DNA of 64,000 bases, taken from Pseudomonadales bacterium. GTDB lineage: Bacteria; Pseudomonadota; Gammaproteobacteria; Pseudomonadales; Pseudohongiellaceae. Of this stretch, positions 25,995 through 33,840 are shown in pieces. Below the pieces are notes generated by a model, which saw nothing but the letters and a program-made list of their open reading frames with translations, was not told where the DNA came from and did not search any database. The stretch lies in assembly GCA_024234325.1 (NCBI GenBank), contig JACKOJ010000003.1, positions 124,001 to 188,000 on the forward strand. The letters run 5' to 3'. The stretch's first letter is position 1; each line of letters opens with the position of its first letter. Position numbers and translations under genes: made by a program.

Positions 25995-26064
25995 GCAGGT
26001 ACCTCAGTTAAATAGTGGTCGTGACTCTGTCCAACAGTGACAGCGATACTATTCTCTCGATCTA

Positions 26065-26307
26065 TTAAACGAATGGGTTCGCGAAGATGAACAGGAACGC
26101 CATACCCACACCGATGATGGAGATTACGTCCACGAACGCTGCAACCAGGAAGAACTGGGTCTGCAGTTTGGGGGCCAGTTCGGGCTGACGAGCAGAGCTC
26201 TCGATCAGTTTGCCACCCAGGTTACCGAACGCTACCGCGGTGCCAGCACCACAGATGCCGAAAATGATGGCAGCAGCGATCAAAGAAAAAGCCTGTACAG
26301 TTTCCAT
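26065..26307 (-). CDS. atpE: ATP synthase Fo c subunit
   Basis: I start it at the ATG at 26307, with TTGGAG seven bases ahead; a TTG at 26319 would add four residues and overlaps that ribosome-binding site. The 80 residues form two hydrophobic helices joined by the polar loop SSARQPELAPKLQTQ. D60, in FFLVAAFVDVISI, is the ion-carrying acid. An Asp there, and no Gln on helix 1 or Glu-Ser pair on helix 2, points to a proton rather than a sodium ring. Confidence 0.97.
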   Translation of the reverse strand: METVQAFSLIAAAIIFGICGAGTAVAFGNLGGKLIESSARQPELAPKLQTQFFLVAAFVDVISIIGVGMAFLFIFANPFV

Positions 26308-26354
26308 TTTTATCTCCAAGTTTTACTAAGGATTTAGCAGTTTTGATTTAAGGG

Positions 26355-27200
26355 TTAGTGGGTCGTGTGCGCCTGATTCAGGTACACAATGGTTAACATC
26401 ATGAACAAGTAAGCCTGCAGGGTGACTACCAGAATGTGGAAGACCGCCCAGCCGAAGTGCAGTGGCAACTGCCAGTAGCCAATCAGGGCAATTACCAGGA
26501 AGATCACCTCACCGGCAAAGAAGTTTCCGTAGAGTCGCAGCGCAAGCGAAACAGGCTTCGCGAGGAAACCCGGCAGTTCCAGAATCAGGTTGAGCGGCAG
26601 GGCCCACTTGCCAAACGGGTGGAAGGCGAACTCGCCGAGGAAACCACCGAGACCCTTGATCTTGATGCTGTAGAAGATAATCAGGAAGAAGACGCTGATC
26701 GCGAAGCCCAGGGTAATGTTCAGGTCGGTCGTGGGCACAGCCTTGAAGTAGAGATGGGAATCGCCCGCGATAGTCTGGGCCAGCCATGGGATCCAGTCCA
26801 CCGGGATCAGGTCCATGGTGTTCATCAGGAAGATCCAGCAGAAAATGGTCAGGGCCAGTGGGCCAATCAGCTCATTTTTTGCGTAGAAGCTGTTCTTGAC
26901 GTTGGACTGCACGAACTCGACGATCACTTCGAGGAAGTTCTGGAAGGCACCCGGCTTGCCGGTGGTGGCTCCCTTGATACCAAAGCGGAAAATCGCAAGG
27001 AACAGGACACCCAGAAGCACGGAGATCAGCATGGTATCGACATTGATGGCCCAGAAGCCCATGTCTGCCGCTTCCTGCGTGGAGTGCGCGAAGCCCCAGC
27101 TACCGTCATGGCGCTGACCAAAGGTCAGGAAGCCCAGGTGGTGTTGAACGTATTCCGTTGCGGTTTGTGCGGTTTCAACCGTTTCGTGAGAAGTTGCCAT
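26355..27200 (-). CDS. atpB: ATP synthase Fo a subunit
   Basis: The 281 residues contain about five transmembrane helices. LALRLYGNFFAGEVI near residue 215 holds the essential arginine that faces the c-ring, and GWAVFHILVVTLQAYLFMMLTIVYL at the end is the last helix with its conserved Gln. PLALTIFCWIFLMNTMDLIPVDW is the N-terminal family signature. It forms the proton half-channels with AtpE. Confidence 0.97.
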   Translation of the reverse strand: MATSHETVETAQTATEYVQHHLGFLTFGQRHDGSWGFAHSTQEAADMGFWAINVDTMLISVLLGVLFLAIFRFGIKGATTGKPGAFQNFLEVIVEFVQSNVKNSFYAKNELIGPLALTIFCWIFLMNTMDLIPVDWIPWLAQTIAGDSHLYFKAVPTTDLNITLGFAISVFFLIIFYSIKIKGLGGFLGEFAFHPFGKWALPLNLILELPGFLAKPVSLALRLYGNFFAGEVIFLVIALIGYWQLPLHFGWAVFHILVVTLQAYLFMMLTIVYLNQAHTTH

Positions 27201-27222
27201 GAATGCGTCTTTTCAATTCAAG

Positions 27223-27606
27223 TTAATAATTCGTTTTTCGGGTCACCCGCACGGTGGCCAGAAGGCCAACCAGGTACACCACTATGAACCCTGCGAACAG
27301 TGCTCGGGAGCTTAAAGGCTCAACGTAAATAAAGGCCAGCGCGAAACCGGCACCCATCAACAGGATCTTGATGGCCTCACCCAGGTAGAACGCTCTGACA
27401 ATTTTCTGTGCTGCCCTTGCACCCCTGTACCGAAACGCCTTAAAGGAAAAATACGCATTCGGTACCGCGCAAATCATGCCACCTAACAGCAAAGAATAAG
27501 CACTTATCCAGCCCAGCGTCGTGTATCCGACGGTCGTTATGAAACCAACAGCAAATAACTGGCTGGCTATTATCTTATAGATGGGAGGAGCTTTAATGGT
27601 TGACAC
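27223..27606 (-). CDS. atpI: ATP synthase subunit I
   Basis: This 127-residue protein has four hydrophobic helices (SQLFAVGFITTVGYTTLGWISAYSLLLGGMICAVPNAYFSFKAFRYRGA is the family core). AtpI is an assembly factor for the c-ring. Its start is a GTG at 27606 with a weak ribosome-binding site. It is the first gene of the atp operon. An upstream palindrome and a strong promoter are listed separately. Confidence 0.9.
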   Translation of the reverse strand: MSTIKAPPIYKIIASQLFAVGFITTVGYTTLGWISAYSLLLGGMICAVPNAYFSFKAFRYRGARAAQKIVRAFYLGEAIKILLMGAGFALAFIYVEPLSSRALFAGFIVVYLVGLLATVRVTRKTNY

Positions 27607-27613
27607 GATGCTG

Positions 27614-27629
27614 GTTAAGAATTCTTAAC
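27614..27629. repeat. 16-base perfect palindrome before atpI
   Basis: GTTAAGAATTCTTAAC is a perfect inverted repeat with no loop, eight bases upstream of the atpI GTG and about 40 downstream of the predicted start of transcription. It could be an operator or simply fold the leader near the ribosome-binding region. I know no regulator with this site. Confidence 0.5.
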
Positions 27630-27669
27630 GCGCTCTTCTCGGCGCCTTCGCTGCCATCCAAAGCGTCGC

Positions 27670-27698
27670 ATTATAGGGATATTGAGAGTCCTTATCAA
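27670..27698 (-). promoter_or_regulatory. Sigma-70 promoter of the atp operon
   Basis: On the minus strand TTGATA (27693-27698) and TATAAT (27670-27675) are separated by exactly 17 bases, close to the ideal sigma-70 promoter. It lies in the 105-base gap between parB and atpI and would give a leader of about 55 bases to the atpI start. Confidence 0.75.
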
Positions 27699-27711
27699 CA
27701 GCGTGAAGGGC

Positions 27712-28608
27712 TCATTTGATGTGTGCGAGGATGCCTTCGAGCTCATCCAGGCTGTTGTATTTTAATGTCAATTTGCCTGTGCCGCGTTCGCTGTGCTGAA
27801 TCTGAACCGCCGCCCCCAGCTTCTCTGAAAGACTCTCTTCCAGCTTGCGAATATCCGGGTCGGAGACCGGCCCCGCCTTTTTGGGGGTTTCTTCCGCGCT
27901 CAGCAGCTTGCGAGCCAGCGCCTCCGTCTGGCGGACGGACAGACCTTTGCCCACGACCACCTGGGCTGCTTCGCTCTGTTGCAGCGGGGTCAGAGACAGC
28001 AGCGCGCGGGCGTGCCCCATCTCCAGATCGCCGTGTTCCAGCATCAGCCGGACATCCGGGTTCAGGGAAATCAGGCGCATCAGATTGGTCACAGAGGCGC
28101 GGGATCGGCCGACGGCGTCCGCCACTTCCTGCTGAGTCAGCTCGAATTCTTCCTGCAGGCGTTTCAGTGCCATGGCCTCTTCGATGGGATTGAGATTTTC
28201 CCGCTGGATGTTCTCGATCAGGGCCATCGCGATGGCAGACTCGTCGGATACCGGCTTGATGATCGCAGGAATGGAGTCCAGACCGGCGATCTGGGTTGCG
28301 CGCCAGCGGCGCTCCCCGGCAATGATCTCGTAACGGGTATCGGAAATGGGGCGCAGCACAATGGGCTGCATGACCCCCTGGGCCTTGATGGAGGCGGCCA
28401 GTTCCTGCAATGCCTCTTCGTGCATATCGGTTCTGGGCTGATATTTGCCACGCTGAATCAGATCGACGGGTATATTGCGCAGCTCTCCGTCCTTGTCCTG
28501 CTTCTTGGAGGACAGGGCTGGCAGGTCCGCCAGTGTTGCCCTGGCTCCCGGCTTGTTACCGCCCAGCAGGGCATCCAGTCCTCTTCCCAGTTTCTTTTTC
28601 GACGTCAT
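27712..28608 (-). CDS. parB: Chromosome partition protein ParB
   Basis: The 298 residues include the N-terminal CTPase/partner motif IIAGERRWRATQIAGL (about residues 90-105), a helix-turn-helix (LTQQEVADAVGRSRASVTNLMRLI, about 150) that reads parS, and a C-terminal dimerisation helix. Preceding IPVDLIQRGKYQPR is the usual start. With ParA it segregates the origin. Two parS palindromes lie inside recF. It follows parA by 38 bases. Confidence 0.96.
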   Translation of the reverse strand: MTSKKKLGRGLDALLGGNKPGARATLADLPALSSKKQDKDGELRNIPVDLIQRGKYQPRTDMHEEALQELAASIKAQGVMQPIVLRPISDTRYEIIAGERRWRATQIAGLDSIPAIIKPVSDESAIAMALIENIQRENLNPIEEAMALKRLQEEFELTQQEVADAVGRSRASVTNLMRLISLNPDVRLMLEHGDLEMGHARALLSLTPLQQSEAAQVVVGKGLSVRQTEALARKLLSAEETPKKAGPVSDPDIRKLEESLSEKLGAAVQIQHSERGTGKLTLKYNSLDELEGILAHIK

Positions 28609-28646
28609 CGCGCTTTTTCCGTAACTCGTGAATTCGTGTCCCCGGC

Positions 28647-29432
28647 CTAACCTGCCTGACGGGACTGTCTCTGTTCATTGCGTCGCAGCATTTCCCCCGC
28701 CAGCGCCAGGTAGGCAACCGCGCCGCGGGACTGGCGGTCGTAATGCAGAACCGGCATGCCGTAGCTGGGTGCTTCCGCCAGGCGGATATTCCGTGGCACC
28801 ACGGTACGGTAGACCTTGTCGCCAAAATGGGTAAACAACTGGCCGGAGACTTCCAGGGTCAGCTTGCTGCGGGGATCATACATGGTCCGCAGAATGCCTT
28901 CGATCTGCAGCGCAGGGTTGAGCGTGGCACTGATGGCGCCAATCGTGTCCATCAGTGCAGACAATCCTTCCAGTGCATAATATTCACACTGCATTGGAAT
29001 AATGACGCCATCGGCTGCCACCAGGGCATTGATGGTCAGCATGTTCAGCGATGGGGGGCAATCAATCACAATATAGTCGTACTGATCGGCAACTCCCGCG
29101 ATGATCTCGCGCAGCCGGGTCTCCCGGTTGTCTGCCTGCAGCAGGGCAATTTCCGCAGCGGTCAGATCCCCGTTTGCCGGCAGAATATCGCAACCGCCGG
29201 GAGTCTGCAGAATGGCTTCCTGGGTACTGCACTCGCCCATCAGCACTTCGTACAGGGAGTTTTCAAGTTCGGCCTTGTTGATGCCGCTGCCCATGGTGGC
29301 ATTGCCCTGGGGATCGAGATCGATCAACAAGACCCGGCGCTTGGTGGCTTTCAGCGAGGCAGCCAGATTGACCGAGGTGGTGGTCTTGCCCACCCCGCCC
29401 TTTTGATTTGCGATTGCCAGTACTCGCGCCAC
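28647..29432 (-). CDS. parA: Chromosome partition ATPase ParA (Soj)
   Basis: The 261 residues begin ARVLAIANQKGGVGKTTTSVNLAASL, the deviant Walker A motif of ParA/MinD ATPases, then LLIDLDPQGNATMGSGI and YDYIVIDCPPSLNMLTINAL. The ATPase binds DNA non-specifically and moves ParB-parS complexes. It is 15 bases after rsmG and 38 before parB. Confidence 0.96.
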   Translation of the reverse strand: MARVLAIANQKGGVGKTTTSVNLAASLKATKRRVLLIDLDPQGNATMGSGINKAELENSLYEVLMGECSTQEAILQTPGGCDILPANGDLTAAEIALLQADNRETRLREIIAGVADQYDYIVIDCPPSLNMLTINALVAADGVIIPMQCEYYALEGLSALMDTIGAISATLNPALQIEGILRTMYDPRSKLTLEVSGQLFTHFGDKVYRTVVPRNIRLAEAPSYGMPVLHYDRQSRGAVAYLALAGEMLRRNEQRQSRQAG

Positions 29433-29447
29433 TTGCCGCCTACTCCA

Positions 29448-30098
29448 TCATTTAAATTTCAGTTCAATCAGGTGTCGTTCTGCTGCATCACCCGGTACTT
29501 CAACCCGTTCCGCCCGAACCAGCTCAACGTCCGCCGGCAGCTCTGCCAGCTCGGCCTCTGGATACAACCCTTTCATCGCCAGCAGGCGGGTATGTTCCGG
29601 CTGTGCCAGATGGCGCGTCAGTTCCGCCAGATCGCGCAGCGACGAAAACGCACGGCAGACGATCATATCGACCGTTGATTCGGGCTGGAACTGCTCTACC
29701 CGAAGATGGTGGGCCTGCACATTGCGAAGCCCCAACTGCAGCGCGGCCTGGAATACAAACCGGGTCTTCTTGCCGTTGCTGTCCAGCAGGTCGAAGCGCA
29801 TCTGCGGGTAGCAGATCGCCAGGGGAATGCCAGGCAGACCCGGCCCCGTTCCAACATCCAGCAGCCGACTGCCCGTAATCCAGGGCACCAGCGTAAGGCT
29901 GTCCAGCAGATGCCGGGACAGCATCTCCCCGGGATTGCGCACACCGGAGAGATTGAACGCCTGGTTCCACTTCTGCAGCAGTGACAGATAATCAAGCAGG
30001 GATTCCTGCTGCTCCGGTGACAAATCCAGCCCCATTTCCTGCAGGCCGCTACGGAGCTGATCCTTTGCGTCATCCTGCATCGTGATGCCGTGCTCCAT
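29448..30098 (-). CDS. rsmG: 16S rRNA (guanine527-N7)-methyltransferase RsmG (GidB)
   Basis: The 216 residues have the RsmG pattern: KWNQAFNLSGVRNPGEMLSRHLLDSL (about 40-65) and the SAM loop LLDVGTGPGLPGIPLAI. It methylates G527 of 16S rRNA; its loss gives low-level streptomycin resistance elsewhere. Its ATG overlaps the mnmG stop as TAATG, so it is translated with mnmG. Confidence 0.95.
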   Translation of the reverse strand: MEHGITMQDDAKDQLRSGLQEMGLDLSPEQQESLLDYLSLLQKWNQAFNLSGVRNPGEMLSRHLLDSLTLVPWITGSRLLDVGTGPGLPGIPLAICYPQMRFDLLDSNGKKTRFVFQAALQLGLRNVQAHHLRVEQFQPESTVDMIVCRAFSSLRDLAELTRHLAQPEHTRLLAMKGLYPEAELAELPADVELVRAERVEVPGDAAERHLIELKFK

Positions 30099-31999
30099 TA
30101 TGCAGACTTGGCGCGAACCGCCTGGTATTTCTTCAGATAAATCAGCAGAAGAGAAATGGCTGCCGGCGTCATGCCGGGAATCCGTGATGCCCGAGCGATA
30201 TTCTCAGGGCGCACATTCTGCAGTTTCTGCTTGAGCTCGTTGGACAGGCCCTGCATCTGCTGATAGTCAAAATCTGCTGGCAGCGGGGTATTTTCCTGCC
30301 GCCGCAATTTCTGAATGTCCTCTTCCTGCCTGTCAATATAGCCTTTGTACTTGATCTGGATTTCCACCTGTTCGCGCACACAGGCATCCAGTTCCGGCAT
30401 CTCGCCTGCTTCGCCCCGCACGGCTTCCGAGAGCTCTGCATAGCCGAGTTCCGGCCTTGCCAGCAGATCGGCCAGACTGAACTCCCGGGAAATGGGCTTT
30501 TCCAGGTGCTGGTTGATCTTCTTCGCTGCGGCGCTGTCCGGCTGTACCCAAACCTTGCCCAACCTGGCCTTTTCGGTTTCGATGCCGTCCAGCTTGTCGC
30601 TGAAGTGCTGCCAGCGCGCATCGTCCACCAAACCCAGTTCACGGCCCGCCGGGGTCAGGCGCAGGTCTGCATTGTCTTCACGCAACAACAGGCGGTATTC
30701 GGCCCGGCTGGTGAACATACGATAGGGTTCATTGGTTCCAAGTGTTATCAGGTCGTCTACCAGCACGCCGATATAGGCCTGGTCTCTGCGCGGACACCAG
30801 CTTTCCTTGCCCTGTGCGGCCAGAGCGGCGTTGAGCCCCGCCAGCAGGCCCTGGGCTGCCGCCTCCTCGTAACCGGTGGTGCCGTTGATCTGACCGGCGA
30901 AATACAGACCCTTGATGAATTTCGTTTCCAGGGAATACTGCAGGTCCCGCGGGTCGAAGAAATCGTACTCGATGGCGTAACCTGGCCGGGTGATGTGGGC
31001 ATTCTCAAAACCCTTGATCTGGCGTACCAGCGCAATCTGTACATCAAAAGGCAGGCTGGTGGAAATGCCATTGGGGTACAGTTCGTGGGTACTCAGACCC
31101 TCCGGTTCCACAAAAATCTGGTGCGAGGTCTTGTCTGCAAAGCGCATGACCTTGTCTTCGATCGACGGGCAATAGCGCGGCCCCAGCCCTTCGATGACCC
31201 CGGTATACATGGGGGAGCGATCCAGCCCCCCGCGAATGATCTCGTGCACCCGTTCGTTGGTGCTGGTGATGTAGCAATTTACCTGACGAGGATGTTCGTC
31301 AGCGCTGCCGATGTAGGACATGACCGGAATCGGCGTATCCCCCTCCTGCACCTGCATCACAGAGAAATCGACGGAACGGGCGTCGATTCGCGGAGGCGTG
31401 CCTGTCTTGAGACGGGCGACACGGAACGGCAGTTCGCGCAGGCGTCTGGACAAGGCAATGGAAGGCGGATCTCCCGCTCGCCCGCCAGCGCTGTTTTCCA
31501 GACCAATGTGAATCTTGCCGCCCAGGAAAGTCCCCGTGGTCAGCACCACGGTCGGTGCAAAGAAACGCACTCCCATCTGGGTTACGACGCCCTGGACCGT
31601 ATCTCCGATAAGGATCAGATCGTCCACCGCCTGCTGGAATATATCCAGGTTGGGCTGGTTTTCGAGCATGTCACGGATCGCCGCCTTGTACAGGACCCGG
31701 TCTGCCTGGGCGCGGGTTGCCCGCACGGCAGGCCCCTTGCTGCTGTTCAGGATGCGGAACTGGATGCCCCCGCGATCCGTGGCACGTGCCATGGCACCCC
31801 CCAAGGCGTCGATTTCCTTGACCAGGTGTGTCTTGCCAATACCGCCGATCGCTGGGTTGCAGGACATCTGGCCCAGAGTCTCGATGTTGTGTGTGACCAG
31901 CAAAGTACGCACGCCCATGCGGGCAGCCGCAAGCGCAGCTTCAGTGCCGGCATGGCCGCCACCTACTACGATCACATCGTACTTTTTCGCAAAATCCAT
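30098..31999 (-). CDS. mnmG: tRNA uridine-5-carboxymethylaminomethyl enzyme MnmG (GidA)
   Basis: The 633 residues match MnmG. VIVVGGGHAGTEAALAAARMG is the FAD-binding Rossmann loop, CNPAIGGIGKTHLVKEIDALGG the conserved catalytic-cysteine block, and FAGQINGTTGYEEAAAQGL and the C-terminal helical MnmE-binding region follow. With MnmE it puts the carboxymethylaminomethyl group on U34 of several tRNAs. The start has a GCAGGTGTT stretch upstream. A 410-base AT-rich gap separates it from mnmE. Confidence 0.97.
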   Translation of the reverse strand: MDFAKKYDVIVVGGGHAGTEAALAAARMGVRTLLVTHNIETLGQMSCNPAIGGIGKTHLVKEIDALGGAMARATDRGGIQFRILNSSKGPAVRATRAQADRVLYKAAIRDMLENQPNLDIFQQAVDDLILIGDTVQGVVTQMGVRFFAPTVVLTTGTFLGGKIHIGLENSAGGRAGDPPSIALSRRLRELPFRVARLKTGTPPRIDARSVDFSVMQVQEGDTPIPVMSYIGSADEHPRQVNCYITSTNERVHEIIRGGLDRSPMYTGVIEGLGPRYCPSIEDKVMRFADKTSHQIFVEPEGLSTHELYPNGISTSLPFDVQIALVRQIKGFENAHITRPGYAIEYDFFDPRDLQYSLETKFIKGLYFAGQINGTTGYEEAAAQGLLAGLNAALAAQGKESWCPRRDQAYIGVLVDDLITLGTNEPYRMFTSRAEYRLLLREDNADLRLTPAGRELGLVDDARWQHFSDKLDGIETEKARLGKVWVQPDSAAAKKINQHLEKPISREFSLADLLARPELGYAELSEAVRGEAGEMPELDACVREQVEIQIKYKGYIDRQEEDIQKLRRQENTPLPADFDYQQMQGLSNELKQKLQNVRPENIARASRIPGMTPAAISLLLIYLKKYQAVRAKSA

Positions 32000-32409
32000 G
32001 GAACACCTGCTCCGGGAAACCGGGCAAAAACAAGGGGCCGATAAGTATAAGCCTTCGCTGAAAAATTTGAAGGGTTTAATTTTATTGGGAAAAAAGCCTG
32101 TTTACTTATAAACAAACCACATAAATAAAAACTTATATAAAGTAGATAGAGAAAGATAAGAACTTAATGATGTAGTAATTATTAGGGAGGCTCATTGCAG
32201 TGGAAAAAGGTGAATTCTTTATATTTTACAGTGAGATATGAGAATCATAAGTGGGTGGAAAGACCCTGTTTAACCTTTGTGGAAGCCTTCTGTTTGTTGT
32301 GGGTAAACAAGGCTCTTTTCCACAGGGGTAAAAGTCGCCGGATTTCATCCACGGATTGTTCTGGCTGGAGGATTAACTTACACACAGGAAATAACCGTGT
32401 TGTTCAGGC
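32000..32409. other. AT-rich gap between mnmG and mnmE, possible second origin or regulatory region
   Basis: No gene fits in these 410 bases. Bases 32057-32180 are strongly AT-rich and look like a DNA-unwinding element. To their right lie TTTTCCACA at 32316-32324 (fits the TTWTNCACA DnaA box) and single-mismatch boxes at 32298-32306 (minus) and 32378-32386 (plus). In E. coli oriC adjoins gidA/mnmG, so this may be an origin or a remnant of one, but the gap at 36361 is a better candidate. The mnmG promoter must lie here too. Confidence 0.4.
32044..32071 (-). promoter_or_regulatory. Possible mnmG promoter
   Basis: On the minus strand TTCAAA (32066-32071) and TATACT (32044-32049) are 16 bases apart and would give a leader of about 40 bases to the mnmG ATG. 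The -35 is weak, and the surrounding sequence is so AT-rich that other -10 candidates exist. Confidence 0.35.
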
Positions 32410-33810
32410 CTACTTACCAACACAGAAACTGGAAAATATTTTCCCCAGAAGATCATCGGTCGTGAATTCACCGGTGATTTCTCCAAGATAACGGTGCGCA
32501 AGTTTGAGGTCTTCAGCCACCAGCTCTCCTTCGCGGCTTCCCTGCAATTGCTCAAGTGCCTGCTGCAGACTCTGCCGGGCGCGCTGCAGAGCGTCGAGGT
32601 GGCGTCGTCTGGCGATGAAACCACCCTCTCCGCTCGCGTTGTAGCCCATGCAGTCTTTCAGATGTTGTCTCAGCAGGTCTACTCCCAGCAAGGAGCTGGC
32701 CGACAGCCGGATGCTGGTCATTGCACTGTCGCCGAGATCTGTTTCCACAAGTGTCGGCTCCTGCCCTGTCTTGTCGATCTTGTTCTGAATAAGGCTGAGC
32801 CGCCGCAGGGATTTGTTGTCGCTCAGCGCGTCCAGACCAAGAGACTGCAGAAACCCTGCAGCATTTTCGGGAGATACCGAGTCGCTGGAAGAATCCACGA
32901 CCAGGAGAATTCTGTCGGCCTCCCCTATGGCTTTCAGGGCCCGACGAATCCCTTCCTGTTCCACGATGTCGTCGCTGCTTCGCAGGCCTGCGGTGTCAGT
33001 AATATGCACCGGCATGCCGTCGATGCTGATGTGTTCCACCAGCGTGTCTCGGGTGGTTCCTGCAATCTCGGTGACGATGGCTGCGTCCTTGCCTGCGAGG
33101 GCATTCAGCAGGCTTGATTTACCGGCATTGGGTTTGCCGGCAATGACGACTGACATGCCCTCTCGCAGTATGCTTCCCTGCTTGGCCTGGGCGAGAATTG
33201 CGTCGGTCTTTTCCAGGATTTCCTGCAGTCGTTCCTGTGTGTGGCCTTCGCTGAGAAAATCAATTTCCTCTTCGACAAAATCAATGGCAGCTTCTATATA
33301 GACTCTTAATTCTATAATCGAATCAGAAAGACTCTGGATAAGACGGGAGAATTCTCCCTGCAGCGTGCGCATCGCGCTTTTTGCCGCTTCTTCACTACTG
33401 GCCTCGATCAGGTCAGCAATGGCTTCTGCCTGGGCCAGATCCAGTTTGTCATTGATAAAGGCACGTTCGGAGAATTCGCCTGGTCTTGCAAGGCGAGCGC
33501 CCAGGGAAAGAATTTCGCGCAGAACACGATCGAGAACAAAAGCTCCGCCATGTCCCTGGAATTCCACGACGTCTTCTCCTGTGAAGGAGTTGGGCCCAGG
33601 GAAGTAAACCGCAATTCCTTGATCGATCAGTTTAGAATCTGCATCAAGGAAATCGGCGAAATGGGCGTATCGTGGCTGGGGACGAAAGTGAAGAATCTTG
33701 TAAGCAATCTGTGCGGACAGTGGACCGGAAACCCGGATGATCCCCACACCTCCCCTGCCGGGAGGTGTGGCAATCGCACAAATGGTATCGCTGTCAGTGC
33801 TCAGTGACAT
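32410..33810 (-). CDS. mnmE: tRNA modification GTPase MnmE (TrmE)
   Basis: The 466 residues have the N-terminal folate-binding domain (about 1-120; AIATPPGRGGVGIIRVSG start and FTGEDVVEFQGHGG), a helical domain, an embedded Ras-like G domain (about 215-375; GKPNAGKSSLLNALAGKD, then DTAGLR and NKID), and the C-terminal FCVGK box, whose C463 is the conserved cysteine. MnmE is the GTPase partner of MnmG in U34 modification. It lies downstream of yidC. Confidence 0.97.
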   Translation of the reverse strand: MSLSTDSDTICAIATPPGRGGVGIIRVSGPLSAQIAYKILHFRPQPRYAHFADFLDADSKLIDQGIAVYFPGPNSFTGEDVVEFQGHGGAFVLDRVLREILSLGARLARPGEFSERAFINDKLDLAQAEAIADLIEASSEEAAKSAMRTLQGEFSRLIQSLSDSIIELRVYIEAAIDFVEEEIDFLSEGHTQERLQEILEKTDAILAQAKQGSILREGMSVVIAGKPNAGKSSLLNALAGKDAAIVTEIAGTTRDTLVEHISIDGMPVHITDTAGLRSSDDIVEQEGIRRALKAIGEADRILLVVDSSSDSVSPENAAGFLQSLGLDALSDNKSLRRLSLIQNKIDKTGQEPTLVETDLGDSAMTSIRLSASSLLGVDLLRQHLKDCMGYNASGEGGFIARRRHLDALQRARQSLQQALEQLQGSREGELVAEDLKLAHRYLGEITGEFTTDDLLGKIFSSFCVGK

Positions 33811-33840
33811 GGCATGTCTGCGAATTGCAGCGTGAATGAA

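Noticed and set aside
26065..26307. Sodium-type ATP synthase c-ring.
   Set aside because: The ion site uses Asp (D60) and the Gln and Glu-Ser residues of sodium rings are not present.
30506..32044. A 512-codon open frame antisense to mnmG.
   Set aside because: mnmG is a full, conserved gene on the other strand; the antisense translation is low-complexity in pattern and has no recognisable domain. High GC favours such shadow frames.
33744..33770. Eleven-base perfect hairpin (CCACACCTCCC and GGGAGGTGTGG).
   Set aside because: It lies in the conserved PPGRGGVG codons at the start of mnmE, where Pro and Gly codons complement each other. Likely a by-product of the protein sequence.
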